DNA from: Nonomuraea candida
Lineage (GTDB): Bacteria > Actinomycetota > Actinomycetes > Streptosporangiales > Streptosporangiaceae
Reading direction: 5' to 3'
NCBI RefSeq assembly: GCF_000725485.1
Contig: NZ_JOAG01000028.1
Coordinates: 36,193 to 100,192 of the forward strand
DNA length: 64,000 bases
Below the pieces are notes generated by a model. The model ran no database searches. It was not told the DNA's origin and was given only the letters and a program-made list of their open reading frames with translations. Both the position numbers and the translations under genes were made by a program. This document shows positions 24,152 through 32,882 of the stretch, in pieces. The first letter of the stretch is position 1. Each line of letters opens with the position of its first letter.

Positions 24152-25375
24152 CTACCAGGTGACCGGGAGTTCGTGCACGCCGTAGATGACGGCGTCGGTC
24201 TTGAACGGCAGGTCCTCGACCGGCGCGGCGAGCCGCAGGGTGGGGATGCGGCGGAACAGGGTGTCGAAGACGATCTGCAGCTCCAGCCGGGCCAGGTTCT
24301 GGCCGAGGCACTGGTGCGGGCCGAAGCCGAAGGCGAGGTGGTGGCGGGCCCCGCGCTCGACGTCCAGGACGTGCGGGTCCTCGAACGCCGCCGGGTCCCA
24401 GTCGGCCGACAGGGCCGAGACGACGACGCCCTCGCCGGCCTTGATCCTGGCCCCGCCGATCTCCACGTCCTGCGTGGCCACCCGGGAGGTGACCCCGTCG
24501 GCGATCGTGAAGTAGCGCAGCAGCTCCTCCACGGCAAGGGGCGTCGTGTCCGGGTCGGCCGTGACCAGGGCGAGTTGCTCCGGGTGGGTGAGCAGCCCGA
24601 CCACGCCGAGGGAGATCATGTTCGCCGTGGTCTCGTGCCCCGCGGTGAGCAGCAGGAAGGCGAGGCTGACCAGGCCCGCATGGTCGAGGACGCCCTCCTG
24701 GCGCTGCCGGAGGATCTGCCGGCCGAACAGGTCGTCGCCGGGCTCGGCCTCCTTGCGGCTGATCAGGTCGTCGATGTAGGCGCGCAGTTCGGCGAAGGCA
24801 CGCTGCCGCTCCTCCTGCGAGGTCCGGCTCACCATCATGCCGGTGCGGCTCTGGAAGAAGTCGTGGTCGGCGTACGGGACGCCGAGCAGCTCGCAGATCA
24901 CCAGGGAGGGCACCGGCAGGGACAGCGCCTGCACCAGGTCGACCGGCCGCCGCTCGGCGGCGAGCATGCCGTCGACGAAACGGTCGACGATGTCCTGGAT
25001 GCGCGGGCGCAGCACGGCCAGGCGCTTGACGGTGAACTCGCCGATCACCGCACGCCGGACCGCGGCGTGTTCCGCGCCGTCCATGCCGATCATCAGCTGC
25101 GGCTGGGCGCGGACCTGCCGCAGGGTCGCCGCGTCGAGGTTGAAGAGGGGGAAGCCGTCCTTGCGCCGGTCGGAGGAGAAGCGGGGGTCGGCGAGGACGG
25201 CCCGGGCCTGCTCGTGCCCGGCCACCCACCACGCCTCGCCGCCGCTGGCCAGGCGGACCTTGCTGACCGGCGCCTGCTCGCGCAGGTGCTCGTAGGCGGC
25301 GGGCGGGGCGAACGGGCAGCCCCGCTCGACCGGCAGCTCCAGCCCGGCGGGGTCGACGGCGACGTTCTCTGTCAT
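24152..25375 (-). CDS. Cytochrome P450
   Basis: 407 residues from ATG 25375, chosen for the strong AGGAGG upstream; the open frame extends in-frame through 25474. It has the I-helix AGHETTAN (oxygen activation), the K-helix ExxR in VEELLRYF, and the haem-ligand loop AFGFGPHQCLGQNLA with the axial Cys. It resembles bacterial class I P450s (CYP105/107-type) that hydroxylate small molecules and need a separate ferredoxin, none of which is encoded nearby. Its promoter region is a copy of the one before the ECF41 sigma gene at 32837, which suggests ECF41-dependent expression. Confidence 0.92.
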   Translation of the reverse strand: MTENVAVDPAGLELPVERGCPFAPPAAYEHLREQAPVSKVRLASGGEAWWVAGHEQARAVLADPRFSSDRRKDGFPLFNLDAATLRQVRAQPQLMIGMDGAEHAAVRRAVIGEFTVKRLAVLRPRIQDIVDRFVDGMLAAERRPVDLVQALSLPVPSLVICELLGVPYADHDFFQSRTGMMVSRTSQEERQRAFAELRAYIDDLISRKEAEPGDDLFGRQILRQRQEGVLDHAGLVSLAFLLLTAGHETTANMISLGVVGLLTHPEQLALVTADPDTTPLAVEELLRYFTIADGVTSRVATQDVEIGGARIKAGEGVVVSALSADWDPAAFEDPHVLDVERGARHHLAFGFGPHQCLGQNLARLELQIVFDTLFRRIPTLRLAAPVEDLPFKTDAVIYGVHELPVTW

Positions 25376-25474
25376 GAATGACCTCCTGATCAGTGGATCC
25401 GTTCCGCGGCCCGTCCGGTCGCCGCCCGCGGACGGTTCCGCTGTGCCCGTGGTCGGCTCGCTGCCCGCGCTCAT
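25376..25474 (-). pseudogene. ECF41 sigma factor N-terminal remnant fused in frame to P450 gene
   Basis: The frame from ATG 25474 encodes MSAGSEPTTGTAEPSAGGDR before running into the P450. It matches MNERSDATTGTAAPPDGGGR, the start of the ECF41 gene at 31896-32837, and the DNA match extends upstream through the promoter. It is therefore the head of a duplicated sigma-factor gene whose body was replaced by the P450. It may be translated as a 33-residue extension if ribosomes start here. Confidence 0.65.
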
Positions 25475-25519
25475 GTCCGGCTCCCGCCTGCTCGCTCCCG
25501 GCTCCTGCTCTGTGCACCA

Positions 25520-25546
25520 GACGCCGGTCGGCCGGATTGTGTGACA
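25520..25546 (-). promoter_or_regulatory. ECF41-type promoter TGTCACA-N16-CGTC upstream of P450
   Basis: -35 TGTCACA (25546-25540), 16 bases, -10 CGTC (25523-25520) reproduces the reported ECF41 promoter signature exactly. The -10 is 46 bases before the remnant ATG at 25474, the same spacing as in the ECF41 gene at 32837. Confidence 0.65.
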
Positions 25547-25646
25547 CCCGTGATCAGTGGCGCACGTCACACGGCGCTCCTGTCAGGAATCGCGGCGCTG
25601 TTCCGCTCAACTCACCGGAAGCCAAGTGAAGCGACAGGAGCGACAC

Positions 25647-26843
25647 ATGAAGCACCGCATCGTCGTCCTCGGCGCCGGCTACGCCGGGGCCTACGTGGCC
25701 GGGAACCTGGCCCGCCGGCTGTCCGCGGCGGATGTGCGGATCACCGTGGTCAACGCCGTGCCGGACTTCGTCGAGCGGCTGCGGTTGCACCAGCTGGCGG
25801 CCGGCCGGACTGTCCAGGCCCAGCGGCTTGAGGACGTCTTCGCGGGCACGGGGATACGGCTGCGCGTGGCCCGGATCACCGGCGTCGACCCCGGGCGCCG
25901 GGTCGTCACCGTGGCCGACGCCGGGGGCGGTGGCGAGCTCGGCTACGACACCCTGGTCTACGCGCTCGGCAGCCACGGTGACGTCGACAGCGTGCCCGGT
26001 GTGGCCGAGCACGCCTTCGACGTCGCCGCCCGGCCCTCGGCGCTGCGGCTGCGGGAGCGTCTGGACAGCCTGGGCGGGCGGGGCGGCGGGAGCGTGGTGG
26101 TCGTCGGCGACGGGCTGACCGGCATCGAGACCGCCACCGAGATCGCCGAGGCCCGGCCCGGCCTGTCGGTGACGCTCATCGCCCGCGGCGAGCTGGGCGC
26201 CCGGCTCTCCGCCGGAGCCCGCGGCCACCTGCGCCGGGCCTGCGACCGGCTCGGCGTCACCGTCCTGGAGCACATCAGTGTCGAGGCCGTCGAGGCGACC
26301 CGGGCGCTGTTCGACGACGGCACCGCCCTGGCCTCCGACGCGACCGTGTGGACGGCCGGGTTCGCGGTCAGCCCCATCGCCACCGCCGAAGGGCTGGAGG
26401 TCACCGAGCACGGCCGGATCGTCGTCGACCGCACCATGCGGTCGGTCTCGCACCCGAACGTCTACGCCGCCGGTGACAGCGCCCACGCCATCGGCGACAA
26501 CGGCCGGCCGCTGCCGATGTCGTGCGCTTCGGCCGGCTACACCGGCGGGCAGGCGATCCACGCGATCGTGGGACGCCTGACCGGCGGCAAGGTCGCGAAG
26601 ACCCGGCTGGTCTACTCCTACAACCACATCAGCCTGGGGCGGCGGGACGGGATCCTGCAACCGGTCGACGACGAAGGGCGGGCGAAGCCGACGTACGTGG
26701 GCGGGCGGAAGGCCGCCCGGGTCAAGGCGGGCATTCTCCGGATGTCGCTGTGGGCCAACTCGCACCCGACCTTCGGCGTGCCCAAGCGCAGGCGCCGCCT
26801 GGCCGCCGCGCCCGGTGTGCCCGCCGGCACGGTGATGGCGTAG
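25647..26843 (+). CDS. NDH-2-like FAD/NAD(P)-dependent oxidoreductase
   Basis: 398 residues from ATG 25647 behind CAGGAG. It has an N-terminal FAD-binding GAGYAGAYVAGNLARR, a second dinucleotide fold VVVVGDGLTGIETATEIAE (NAD(P)H) and the C-terminal FAD contact NVYAAGDSAHA. This is the two-dinucleotide flavoprotein plan of type II NADH dehydrogenases and related disulfide-reductase-fold oxidoreductases. No membrane-anchor helix is obvious. The ECF41 sigma gene follows after 9 bases; ECF41 factors are typically linked to oxidoreductases of this kind. The physiological electron acceptor is unknown. Confidence 0.88.
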   Translation: MKHRIVVLGAGYAGAYVAGNLARRLSAADVRITVVNAVPDFVERLRLHQLAAGRTVQAQRLEDVFAGTGIRLRVARITGVDPGRRVVTVADAGGGGELGYDTLVYALGSHGDVDSVPGVAEHAFDVAARPSALRLRERLDSLGGRGGGSVVVVGDGLTGIETATEIAEARPGLSVTLIARGELGARLSAGARGHLRRACDRLGVTVLEHISVEAVEATRALFDDGTALASDATVWTAGFAVSPIATAEGLEVTEHGRIVVDRTMRSVSHPNVYAAGDSAHAIGDNGRPLPMSCASAGYTGGQAIHAIVGRLTGGKVAKTRLVYSYNHISLGRRDGILQPVDDEGRAKPTYVGGRKAARVKAGILRMSLWANSHPTFGVPKRRRRLAAAPGVPAGTVMA

Positions 26844-26852
26844 CGGTCCGGG

Positions 26853-27815
26853 GTGGTTCACGTGGACAGCGCCGCCGCTGATCGGTTCGACGCCGAGCGG
26901 TTCGAGGCCGGCCGGAACCGGCTGGCCTCGCTGGCGTACCGGCTGCTGGGCTCCGCCGCCGACGCCGAAGACGTCGTGCAGGACGCGTTCCTGCACTGGC
27001 AGGCCGCCGACCGGCGGCGGATCAAGGTGCCGGAGGCCTGGCTGACCAGGATCGTCACCAACCTGTGCCTCGACCGGCTCCGCTCGGCGCAGGCCCGCCG
27101 TGAACGCACCACCGGCGCCTGGCTGCCCGAACCGCTGCTCGACGGCGATCCGGTGCTCGGCCCGGCCGGCACCGTCGAGCAGCGCGAGTCGGTCTCCCTG
27201 GCCGTGCTGATGCTCATGGAGCGCCTGTCCCCCGCCGAGCGGGCCGTCTACCTCCTGCGTGAGGCGTTCTCCTACAGCCACGCCGAGATCGCCGGGATGC
27301 TCGGCATCAGCGAGTCCGCGAGCCAGCAACACCTTCACCGGGCCCGGCGGCGGGTCACCGCCGCGCGCCGCCGCGGTGGCGAGGTCGACCCGGCGTCCGC
27401 CCGCAGGATCGTCGAGGAGTTTCTCGCCGCCGCCTTCTCCGGCCGCACCGAACGGCTGGTGGCGCTGCTCACCGACGACGCGACCGCCGTCTCCGACGGG
27501 GCCGGCCTGACCGGGACACTGCTGCGGTACGACACTCCGCAGCGGATCGCCGCCGTCGTACGGGCCGGATTCACGCCCACGCCCGCGAAACGGCGGTTCG
27601 CCGGCGGCACGCCGGCCGTCCACTACGCGCTCGTCAACGGCGGCCCCGCCATCCTGTTCGTGGTCGGCGACCGGGTCGCCGGCATCGTGACGTTCGACCT
27701 CGCCGGCGGCCGGATCGCGACCGTGCGAGGTGTCGCCGCGCCGTCCCGCCTGGCCCGCCTCGCCGAGACCTGGCGGCGGCACGAGCCGGGACCACCGCTC
27801 GTCGCCGAGTGGTGA
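26853..27815 (+). CDS. ECF41-type RNA polymerase sigma factor (divergent C-terminus)
   Basis: 320 residues from GTG 26853 (a GTG 9 bases on is possible). Region 2 contains LAYRLLGSAADAEDVVQDAF, the linker the ECF41 mark WLPEP, and region 4 LSPAERAVYLLREAFSYSHA. A SnoaL-like domain of about 120 residues follows, which in ECF41 proteins replaces an anti-sigma factor. The usual DGGG motif is SDGAG here and the terminal NPDKL-type motif is absent, so control through that domain may differ from the other two copies in this window. Probably co-transcribed with the flavoprotein gene. Confidence 0.88.
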   Translation: MVHVDSAAADRFDAERFEAGRNRLASLAYRLLGSAADAEDVVQDAFLHWQAADRRRIKVPEAWLTRIVTNLCLDRLRSAQARRERTTGAWLPEPLLDGDPVLGPAGTVEQRESVSLAVLMLMERLSPAERAVYLLREAFSYSHAEIAGMLGISESASQQHLHRARRRVTAARRRGGEVDPASARRIVEEFLAAAFSGRTERLVALLTDDATAVSDGAGLTGTLLRYDTPQRIAAVVRAGFTPTPAKRRFAGGTPAVHYALVNGGPAILFVVGDRVAGIVTFDLAGGRIATVRGVAAPSRLARLAETWRRHEPGPPLVAEW

Positions 27816-28301
27816 TCCGGCGCCGAGCCGCGGTCGGGGGCGGAGAAGGCGGGGACTGGCATGAGCGAAGAGCAGCGCGTCGTCGCTGGGGCGACGAGCT
27901 GGTCAAGCTGCTACCACGGCTTCCGCGGGAACCTGACGGAGCTGCGGTCATCGCGGGCAGGCGCGTCCCGGCAGCTCGCGGCCGTCGCCGGGGCGCACCG
28001 CATCCCGCCCCGGCCTTCGTCCCCGGGCTGGTGGCCGCAGAGACTCAGCCGGTCCTCGACCGGCTCTTGGGGCGCCGCCGCTCTCCCGCCAGGGGCAGGC
28101 GTGGCCCTACGCGGGCCGTACGTGGTGACTCCCGAAGTGGGGAACGTGACGCTGCAGATGAGCGGCGGTGAGTGGCGTGCGCAACAGCCGGCACGCCGGC
28201 GCCGAGCCGCACGCCTGCAGTGTGCGGGATGGGCCGCCTTCGCCATCGCCCCGGGACGCAGAAGATGCTTTTCGTGGCCGGCTTTCGTGGCCGGGCGCAG
28301 G
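27816..28301. other. 486-base stretch without supported gene
   Basis: Several overlapping frames are open because of the high G+C content, but none has a recognisable product plus a ribosome binding site. A plus-strand frame with RRRWGDELVKLLPRLP near 27880 may be a decayed gene. Nothing repeat-like is seen. Confidence 0.4.
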
Positions 28302-28946
28302 TCATCGACTGCCGAATCGGCCCGCGGCCGAGGGCGCGGTGGACTTGCGCTGGTGCGAGGCGCGGGCCTTGGCGCGGTTCCCGCAAAGGTCCATGGAACA
28401 CCAGGTACGGCGGCGGTTGCGGGAGTGGTCGTAGTAGGCCCAGCGGCAGCTGGGCTCCCGGCACGCCTTCAGCCGCGTCCACGTGCCGTCCGCCACGGCC
28501 TCGGCCACGACGGCGAGCAGCCTGGCCAGGGCCGCCTCCACCGGCATCCGCGCGAGCGGGGTCAACCGGGGCGGGGAGACCGTCACGTCGAGCATGAGCG
28601 GCAAGTCACGGGTGAGGTCGGCGAGATCGTCGCGCGCGGCGGGGTCGAGGCCGTCCGGGCGAGGGCTGGCGACCGGCTCGGCGTTGTTGTCGGCGATCAG
28701 CGCGCGTAGTCCCTCGCGGATCCGCGCGGCACGCTCGCGCTGCCCGGCGGTGATCTCCGTGCCGGCCGGCAGCAGGCCGTGGGCGTGCAGCCACGTCGCC
28801 AGCTGTGGCGGGGTGGCGATGTCGTCGCCGTCTCGTCGGCGGGTGTTGACGAATTCCTCGATCACCCGCAACGGCATCGGGGCCGTCCCGGCCTCGATGT
28901 TGTCCGGTCCGGGTTCGCTCCCACGTTCGTCCGTCACATTTCTCAC
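28302..28946 (-). CDS. CGNR zinc-finger transcriptional regulator
   Basis: 214 residues from GTG 28946 (GTG 28937 is an alternative). The N-terminal half is the ABATE-type domain (PMPLRVIEEFVNTRR). The C-terminal half is the CGNR zinc finger: CREPSCRWAYYDHSRNR...WCSMDLCGNRAKARA, with four Cys for one metal ion. These proteins are stress-linked DNA-binding regulators in actinomycetes. It is divergent from the VOC/SRPBCC pair, and the 75-base gap carries AGGTTACCT and related inverted elements, so it may control them. Confidence 0.88.
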   Translation of the reverse strand: MRNVTDERGSEPGPDNIEAGTAPMPLRVIEEFVNTRRRDGDDIATPPQLATWLHAHGLLPAGTEITAGQRERAARIREGLRALIADNNAEPVASPRPDGLDPAARDDLADLTRDLPLMLDVTVSPPRLTPLARMPVEAALARLLAVVAEAVADGTWTRLKACREPSCRWAYYDHSRNRRRTWCSMDLCGNRAKARASHQRKSTAPSAAGRFGSR

Positions 28947-29021
28947 CCTACCCGGCCATCGGTGATGGTAGGTTACCTAACCGACGTAAGCGGTACGTCA
29001 GTTAGATAGAGAGGAACGCTG

Positions 29022-29357
29022 GTGAGCATCAGCATCGGCAACATCTGCATCGACACGAACGACCTGGCCGGAAGCACCGCCTTCTGGCAGGCGGTCACCG
29101 GGTATCAGGTCGCGTCCTCCGACGAGGGCACCACCTACTTGGAGGACGCGAACAAGAGCGGCGTCGGCCTGTCCCTGCAGGCCGTGCCCGAAGGCCGGGA
29201 GGGCAAGAACCGGCTGCACCTGGACCTGTTCACCGGCGACCTGGCCGGCGAGGTCGACCGGATCCGGGCCCTCGGCGCAGGCGAAGTGCAGCGCTTCGAC
29301 GGTTGGGTGGTGCTGGCCGATCCGGAGGGCAACCAGTTCTGCGTCGTCGCCGCATAG
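29022..29357 (+). CDS. VOC-family (glyoxalase/bleomycin-resistance fold) protein
   Basis: 111 residues from GTG 29022 behind AGAGGA. A single vicinal-oxygen-chelate module: NICIDTNDLAGSTAFWQAVTG at the start, RLHLDLFTGDLAGEVDR in the middle and GWVVLADPEGNQFCVV at the end. His and Glu positions for metal binding are partly present. Members are isomerases, dioxygenases or drug-binding proteins; no substrate can be assigned. It precedes an SRPBCC gene in the same direction and is divergent from the CGNR regulator. Confidence 0.85.
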   Translation: MSISIGNICIDTNDLAGSTAFWQAVTGYQVASSDEGTTYLEDANKSGVGLSLQAVPEGREGKNRLHLDLFTGDLAGEVDRIRALGAGEVQRFDGWVVLADPEGNQFCVVAA

Positions 29358-29409
29358 CCGCACCCGGCCAGGCGGGACGCCGGTTTCCACCACCACGGAA
29401 GAGACGGAC

Positions 29410-29841
29410 ATGACCTCCGTACACAAAGAGATCATCATCGATACCGAGCCAGCGGCCGTCTGGGCGATCATCGGCGACTTCGCTGGCGGGCCCGTCAGGA
29501 TGGCGCCGGGCTTCGTCACCGCCAGCCGGCTCGACGAACCGGACCTCAGGGTCGTCACGTTCGCCGACGGAACCGTGCTGCGGGAGCGTCTCATCGCGCT
29601 CGACGACGAGCTGCGCCGGCTCGTCTTCTCGATCGTCGGCGGCACCATGCGGCCGGCACACGACAACGCCTCGATGCAGGTCTTCCCGCATGGGGACGGC
29701 CGCAGCCGCTTCGTCTGGATTCACGACGTGCGACCGGACGACCTCGCCGGCCCGATCGGCGCCGGCATGGAGCACGGCTTGAGCGTCTTCAAGCAGACGG
29801 TCGAGCCTTCCAGCGGTCGGCTCGGCCAGGTCACGCGATAG
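29410..29841 (+). CDS. SRPBCC-family (START-like) protein
   Basis: 143 residues. The opening SVHKEIIIDTEPAAVWAIIG, then DFAGG, is the first strand and helices of the helix-grip (polyketide cyclase/START) fold. GDGRSRFVWIHDVRP is the last strand and AGMEHGLSVFKQTVE the long C-terminal helix. These proteins bind hydrophobic ligands or catalyse cyclisation. It probably shares a transcript with the VOC gene. A perfect 16-bp hairpin directly follows its stop. Confidence 0.85.
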   Translation: MTSVHKEIIIDTEPAAVWAIIGDFAGGPVRMAPGFVTASRLDEPDLRVVTFADGTVLRERLIALDDELRRLVFSIVGGTMRPAHDNASMQVFPHGDGRSRFVWIHDVRPDDLAGPIGAGMEHGLSVFKQTVEPSSGRLGQVTR

Positions 29842-29877
29842 CTGGTCGCGGTCCTCCCCGTGAGGACCGCGACCAGC
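29841..29877 (+). terminator. Perfect 16-bp hairpin after SRPBCC gene
   Basis: GCTGGTCGCGGTCCTC, loop CCCGT, GAGGACCGCGACCAGC form an uninterrupted stem starting at the stop codon. There is no U-run, as is usual in actinomycetes. It closes the VOC/SRPBCC unit. Confidence 0.8.
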
Positions 29878-30143
29878 CGCACCACCACATGTGGCAGCAC
29901 AGGCCGGTCTCATGTCGAGGCCGAAGCCTTCACCCTGCGGTTACCAGGCCCCCGCCGGCCGCACGGGCAACGGTCCGCAGCGGGGCCGGCACGCCCGTGC
30001 CGACGCGGAGGAGAGGAGGGGCCGGAGTCGCCGGACCCCGGCCTCGCGAACCGCGATGGCGAATCGCACCGCCCGGCATGGAATAGCCCCCGCCAGGAGG
30101 GTAAGCGGGGCAGTGACACCGGCAAGCCGGCAAGGAGACCGAC
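29878..30143. other. Spacer before copper-storage-like gene
   Basis: Beyond the hairpin nothing gene-like is seen. No CsoR-type ATACCC/GGGTAT operator is visible here, although the next gene is a candidate copper protein. Confidence 0.4.
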
Positions 30144-30611
30144 ATGAGTTACACGCAGCAGATGCTGGACGCCTACCCGGCCGACATCAACCTCGACCGC
30201 AAGCAGCTGGCCGCCGTCATCGACGCCCTGACCGCGTGCGCGCAGACCTGCACCGCGTGCGCCGACGCCTGCCTGTCCGAGCCGGCCGAGCAGTTGCCGA
30301 TGCTGACCCGCTGCATCCGCGACGACCTCGACTGCGCGGACATCTGCACGACCACGGCGGCGGTGCTGTCCCGGCACACCGGCTACGACGCCAACCTCAC
30401 CCGCGCCCAGGTCCAGGCCGCGCTCCAGGCCACCAAGACCTGCGCCGACTCCTGCGGCGAGCACGCCGACCGGCACGAGCACTGCCGCATCTGCGCCCAG
30501 GCCTGCCGGCAGGCCCACCAGGCGCTCGACGCCCTGCTGCCCGCCCTGCAGCCCGCGGCGGGAACGGGCTCGCCCACCCGGGCCGCCCCGCAGCAGTCCG
30601 CCCGCCCCTGA
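30144..30611 (+). CDS. Cys-rich four-helix-bundle copper-binding (Csp-like) protein
   Basis: 155 residues; ATG follows AAGGAG. Its Cys residues come in helical spacing (CAQTCTACADACL, CIRDDLDCADIC, CADSCGEHADRHEHCRICAQAC), as in the DUF326/Csp family, which packs Cu(I) inside a four-helix bundle. No signal peptide is present, so it would act in the cytosol like Csp3. The Pro/Gln-rich tail (about the last 25 residues) is probably disordered. A role in copper storage or buffering is inferred from the family. Confidence 0.85.
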   Translation: MSYTQQMLDAYPADINLDRKQLAAVIDALTACAQTCTACADACLSEPAEQLPMLTRCIRDDLDCADICTTTAAVLSRHTGYDANLTRAQVQAALQATKTCADSCGEHADRHEHCRICAQACRQAHQALDALLPALQPAAGTGSPTRAAPQQSARP

Positions 30612-30814
30612 TCCGCAGGGTGCCCGGCATCGTGAGAGCCCTGGACGACTTTGCACGATGCAGTACGTTGCCGCGGACGGTTCGTCAGCCCTGCGCCGTC
30701 ACCCCGAGGGATAAGGAGCCGGGCGCGCCGACGGCACCCCGGCTTACGGGTGCAATCCTGGCGTCGGGCGGCAGGTCGCCGGATGGGGCAGGCAGGAGGG
30801 GGTAGCGGTCCGGT

Positions 30815-31012
30815 ATGAGCACTCCTGATGAGAACGCGCCCAAGACCGGCACCGAGCCTCTGCTGGAAGCCGTACGAGAGGACCAGGAAGACGGCGATCA
30901 GCCGCGGACGTCGCTCGGCGACGCGCTGCGCGAGGCCCTGGACGCGTCGGACCGCACGAAGGAGGAGATCACGGGAACGCCCGACGGCAGTGACAGCGCC
31001 GAGGAGCAGTGA
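30815..31012 (+). CDS. Small acidic hypothetical protein
   Basis: 65 residues, very acidic (TEPLLEAVREDQEDGD, SDSAEEQ), without hydrophobic segment or Cys. A purine-rich leader (GGAGGGGG) lies about 15 bases before ATG. It precedes a DUF1622 gene by 27 bases in the same direction. I do not recognise the family. Disorder is likely, and a role as a small stress or chaperone-like protein would be speculation. Confidence 0.55.
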   Translation: MSTPDENAPKTGTEPLLEAVREDQEDGDQPRTSLGDALREALDASDRTKEEITGTPDGSDSAEEQ

Positions 31013-31039
31013 GAGCACACCACGGTCGAAGGACTCACG

Positions 31040-31408
31040 GTGGATCTGAAACCTGTCATCGAGCTGGTCGGCGAGGCGATCGACGTGGCGGGCGTGGCCG
31101 CCATCGTGGTGGGGACGGTGGTGGCGACGTGCCAGTTCGGCCATCGGCTGCTGGTCCGGCGCCCGCCCTACGACGCCTACCAGAGATACCGCAAAGGGCT
31201 CGGCCGGGCGATCCTGCTGGGGCTGGAGTTCCTCGTGGCCGCCGACATCATCCGTACGGTCGCCATCTCGCCCACCTTCGCCGGCGTCGGGGTGCTGGCC
31301 GTGATCGTCCTGGTGCGCACGTTCCTCAGCTTCTCTCTTGAGGTGGAGCTGGAAGGCCGCTGGCCCTGGCAGGCATCGGCCGAGCGGACGCGGAACCCGG
31401 GCGGGTGA
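31040..31408 (+). CDS. DUF1622 membrane protein
   Basis: 122 residues from GTG 31040. Three hydrophobic segments are visible (IDVAGVAAIVVGTVVATCQF, ILLGLEFLVAADIIRTVAI, GVLAVIVLVRTFLSFSL), and the DUF1622 hallmark YRKGLGRAILLGLEFLVAAD is complete. Function of the family is unknown. Its 3' third is duplicated at 22485-22595. Confidence 0.85.
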   Translation: MDLKPVIELVGEAIDVAGVAAIVVGTVVATCQFGHRLLVRRPPYDAYQRYRKGLGRAILLGLEFLVAADIIRTVAISPTFAGVGVLAVIVLVRTFLSFSLEVELEGRWPWQASAERTRNPGG

Positions 31409-31473
31409 GCAGGGCTCCGGTCGTGTTCGTCAACGGGTGGCAGCGAATGTCGGCCCTGAGAGGGTGATGGGCG

Positions 31474-31668
31474 ATGCGGAGACTCTCCGTCGCGCTGGCC
31501 GCCGTCATAATGGCTGTCGCCGCGTGCGCCGTGGACGAGCAGCCGCGGCCGGTGGAGAACGGCAAGTCCGTCGAGCTGGCGATGGTGGACGCGCAGGGCA
31601 CCATCTATGTCCTGGTTCCCGTGCACATCCGTCAGCGCGGCCACGACGGCAGCATGCCGTCCCGGTGA
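31474..31668 (+). CDS. Short putative lipoprotein
   Basis: 64 residues. MRRLSVALAAVIMAVAAC looks like a lipoprotein signal with Cys18 as the lipid site. The short remaining chain (VELAMVDAQGTIYVLVPVHI) could be a beta-rich fragment of a larger protein. No family is recognised. The gene follows the DUF1622 gene in the same direction. Confidence 0.5.
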   Translation: MRRLSVALAAVIMAVAACAVDEQPRPVENGKSVELAMVDAQGTIYVLVPVHIRQRGHDGSMPSR

Positions 31669-31895
31669 GAGCTGAGCGAGAAGCGGCGCACCGGGCTCTG
31701 GTCACGATGATCCGGCTCGTGCCCGCACCGCTGTGGCGCAAGGGCATCGCGGCCGGCGGCAACGCCACCTGACGGTGGCGGCCACCGCGCCTGCCGGGGC
31801 CGGCCGCCCGCTCCTGATCGGACGCGGGCCGGAACCTGGGGTGCGCTCCGATCCGTGCCGGGTCCTGCTCACCAGGTGACCGCAAGAGCGCAGGA

Positions 31896-32837
31896 TCATT
31901 TCAGGGTGAGCGGGGTCTCGGAGGCGATGCGGGTCAGCTTCCTGGGGTTGCGGACGTAGTAGAGGCCGGTGATGCGGGTGTCCTCGACCCGGGCCGCGAT
32001 GACGCCGTCGATCTCGCCGTCCAGGCGGAGCAGGAGCGCCGGGTTGCCGTTGACGACGGTGGGCTCGCCGGTCAGCGCGACCCGGACCTTGCCGAGGCCG
32101 CTGACGATCATGCGGGCCACCTTGTCGGCGCCGCTGATCGGCCGCGGCGCGGCCTGCTTGACGCCACCGCCGTCGCTCACCAGGACGACCTCGGGGGCGA
32201 GCACGTCGAGCAGGCCCTGCAGGTCCCTGGTCTCGAGCGCGCGCCGGAACGACTCCAGGACCACCCGGGCCTGGCCCGGGGTGACCACTTCGCGGGGCCG
32301 CCGGGCCTCGACGTGCCGGCGGGCCCGGTGCGCGATCTGGCGCACGGTCGCCGGGGTCTTGCCGACGGCGGCCGCGATCTCCTCGTAGCGGATGTCGAAG
32401 ACCTCGCGCAGCACGAAGACGGCGCGCTCGGTCGGTGACAGCGTCTCCAGGACGAGCATCAGCGCCATCGACACGCTCTCGGCGAGCTCGACGTCCTCGG
32501 CGACGTCCGGCGCGGTGAGCAGCGGCTCGGGCAGCCAGGAGCCGACGTACGCCTCCCTGCGGCGCTTCATGGCGCGCAGCCGGTCGAGCGCGCGCCGGGT
32601 GGCGATGCGGACCAGGTAGGCGCGCTGGTCGGACACCTGCCCCAGGTCGACCTTGACCCATCGCAGCCAGGTCTCCTGCAGGACGTCCTCGGCGTCGGCC
32701 GCCGAGCCGAGCATCTCGTAGGCGACGGTGAACAGCAGGTTGCGGTGGGCCAGGAACGCCTCCGTCGCCGGGTCCGTCCGGCCGCCGCCGTCCGGCGGCG
32801 CGGCTGTGCCCGTCGTCGCGTCGCTGCGTTCGTTCAT
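31896..32837 (-). CDS. ECF41-type RNA polymerase sigma factor with SnoaL-like extension
   Basis: 313 residues from ATG 32837 (AGGAG upstream). Region 2: YEMLGSAADAEDVLQETWLR; linker WLPEP; region 4: LSPTERAVFVLREVFDIRYE. The C-terminal SnoaL-like domain carries SDGGGVK and ends with NPRKLTRI, close to the ECF41 motifs DGGGK and NPDKL reported to tune sigma activity without an anti-sigma factor. Its own upstream region has TGTCACA-N16-CGCC, so it is probably autoregulated. It is divergent from a flavin monooxygenase/epimerase pair, typical ECF41 partners. Confidence 0.9.
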   Translation of the reverse strand: MNERSDATTGTAAPPDGGGRTDPATEAFLAHRNLLFTVAYEMLGSAADAEDVLQETWLRWVKVDLGQVSDQRAYLVRIATRRALDRLRAMKRRREAYVGSWLPEPLLTAPDVAEDVELAESVSMALMLVLETLSPTERAVFVLREVFDIRYEEIAAAVGKTPATVRQIAHRARRHVEARRPREVVTPGQARVVLESFRRALETRDLQGLLDVLAPEVVLVSDGGGVKQAAPRPISGADKVARMIVSGLGKVRVALTGEPTVVNGNPALLLRLDGEIDGVIAARVEDTRITGLYYVRNPRKLTRIASETPLTLK

Positions 32838-32882
32838 GTCCGGCTCCTGCCTGTTCACCCGTGAATCCTGCTCCATGCACAA

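Noticed and set aside
25647..25700. ECF41 promoter for the NDH-2-like gene
   Set aside because: The best upstream match (CGTCACA) is not followed by a CGTC-like box at 16 bases.
31710..31775. Short ORF MIRLVPAPLWRKGIAAGG after the lipoprotein gene
   Set aside because: Resembles a generic protein tail but is too short, with no ribosome binding site.
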